From Ascaphus truei (lineage: Eukaryota > Chordata > Amphibia > Anura > Ascaphidae), in the NCBI GenBank assembly GCA_036426205.1, contig CM071570.1:143770450-143834449 (forward strand): DNA of 64,000 nucleotides, in the 5' to 3' direction. Position numbers and translations under genes: made by a program. The notes under the pieces are model-generated. The model saw only the letters and a program-made list of their open reading frames with translations, did not search any database and was not told the origin of the DNA. Within the stretch, counting starts at the first letter, position 1. Every line of letters begins with the position of its first letter. Positions 62,986-64,000 of this stretch are shown here, piece after piece.

Positions 62986-64000
62986 TCTACTGTAAGTAAG
63001 GTAAATGCATTTGTATGATAACATAGTTCTTCCAAAACTTTAGTTTAATGCTATTTCTTTCTTATACTAAATTTGAGGATCTCTTCAGCGGGGAGAAGAT
63101 GAGGGAGGGGAGAGATTTGCCGCGCCAGAGGGTCGGCGTTGAAACCTAGTAGGTGTGGCAACTCCAATGTAACATAGTTCAACAGCTCATCTTCTGAGAC
63201 TCGAGGTAGGACAATTGGCTGCAGATTCTTCTGGACCTATTTTCTAGGTCATCTAGTGTTGTGTACTTCTCAGCTTGGTTCTTTTTCACTTGACCTTGAT
63301 TTTTTTTTTGCCTAATTACCTTGCTTTTGTAAAGTGTAACATCAGAGGAGATTTCCCCAAGGCACTGCTCAGTTTGTAAAATTCTGGTGTTTATCTTTAA
63401 CTTCTTTTATATCTTCCTTAACTTGCGTTGTGTCGCAATGAAATAGCAATTCAATACAGTACAATACAGTACTTGACTATTTATCACATCTCCTCTTACG
63501 CTGGGATAAATGTGAGAGAGAAGTTTCCTTACCAGCACTATTGGCATTGTTTGCATCTGCCATATTGTGCTCTTGGCATTTTCTCTCCTGCCAGTCTCCC
63601 TCGTGGCTTCTGCAGGGTATTTTTGAGGAAGGCAGACTGAGATAGTTTTCCATTCATTATAGATATTTAGAGTTTGGGACAGTATTTCATTAATAGGATT
63701 AATAATTCCTGCAGAGTTGTGTGTGAATAAAGGGGTATCAGGGTGATCGGTTTGGGAGCATGTTCACTGCCTATAAATTGGTATACTGACACAGAATCAA
63801 TGATGTGATGTGATGGCTAAACATCAGAAATGTTAAGCCATCACATTTTTTTTCATCTCCATATTTAATTGCTGTTTTGTGTTGGCTAATTCTCTCTGTC
63901 AATGCCCCTATTGTACAACCCGTTTAGGATTTAGAGCACGGACACTGTGGCATATAAAATAACTAATTTTGTAGAGCAATTAATGAAAGCATTTATGGGG
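62986..64000. other. no recognisable feature
   Basis: No coding frame with a recognisable motif. AATACAGTACAATACAGTAC (63453-63472) is a minor low-complexity patch. Nothing else is supported. Confidence 0.35.

Overview
The window reads as vertebrate repeat DNA, most likely from an amphibian (probably a frog). It holds several Penelope-like elements (PLEs) with GIY-YIG endonucleases, a satellite with a hammerhead-ribozyme core, Ty3/gypsy elements with a SCAN-like capsid, L2-like and L1-like LINEs, a tRNA-derived SINE with a MIR-like core, a Tc1 transposon of the frog/fish type and an env-bearing endogenous retrovirus. I recognise no host protein-coding gene, tRNA, rRNA or CRISPR array. The coding remnants come from mobile elements and almost all are truncated, frameshifted or interrupted. 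The species assignment is inference; no sequence search could be run.

Layout. 1-2990: a CpG-rich start, then PLE copy 1, split by an inverted-repeat element. 4029-6490: a SCAN-capsid (Gmr1-like) Ty3/gypsy element, LTR-gag-protease-integrase start. 6499-12982: a second Ty3/gypsy lineage with RT-RNase H-integrase order and a 3' LTR. Its RT is split by a solo LTR (7267-9090) that itself carries a SINE. 12983-18690: mostly featureless. 18736-25505: a run of solo LTRs next to (TA)n tracts. 25764-31544: PLE copy 2, a hammerhead satellite interrupted by a 978-bp insertion with a 16-bp target duplication, and a minus-strand PLE tail that ends at an assembly gap. 32068-36415: a second SCAN-capsid gypsy element whose gag start lies on the opposite strand, in a segment that seems inverted. 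36414-40278: two long foldback elements. 40400-43620: an endogenous retrovirus remnant (integrase end, env, LTR, leader-like segment). 43800-44725: an L2-like LINE 3' end. 47922-50622: a solo LTR with target duplication, an L1 fragment and an inverted-repeat element. 51648-57165: PLE copy 3 with PLE copy 4 apparently nested in its 3' region. 57283-58906: a Tc1 element. 58932-61540: an LTR and a PLE tail. The rest is ancient sequence plus another L2-like 3' end.

Two RNA-level signals stand out. One satellite copy has a textbook hammerhead core, CUGAUGA / stem II / GAAA / helix I, with the cleavage-site U replaced by G. Separately, eight sites, mostly in PLE tails and in both orientations, share CTG-NNGAAG, a stem-loop whose paired bases change together, and GAAACGCGT (or GAAACACGTGT), flanked by CCC/GGG-type pairing. 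This looks like a hammerhead-derived fold with one extra A and a self-complementary closing segment.

The nesting gives a partial history: SINE into solo LTR into gypsy RT; a TA-flanked MITE into retroviral env; a foldback element abutting gypsy integrase; PLE4 into PLE3; a retro-inserted element into the hammerhead satellite.
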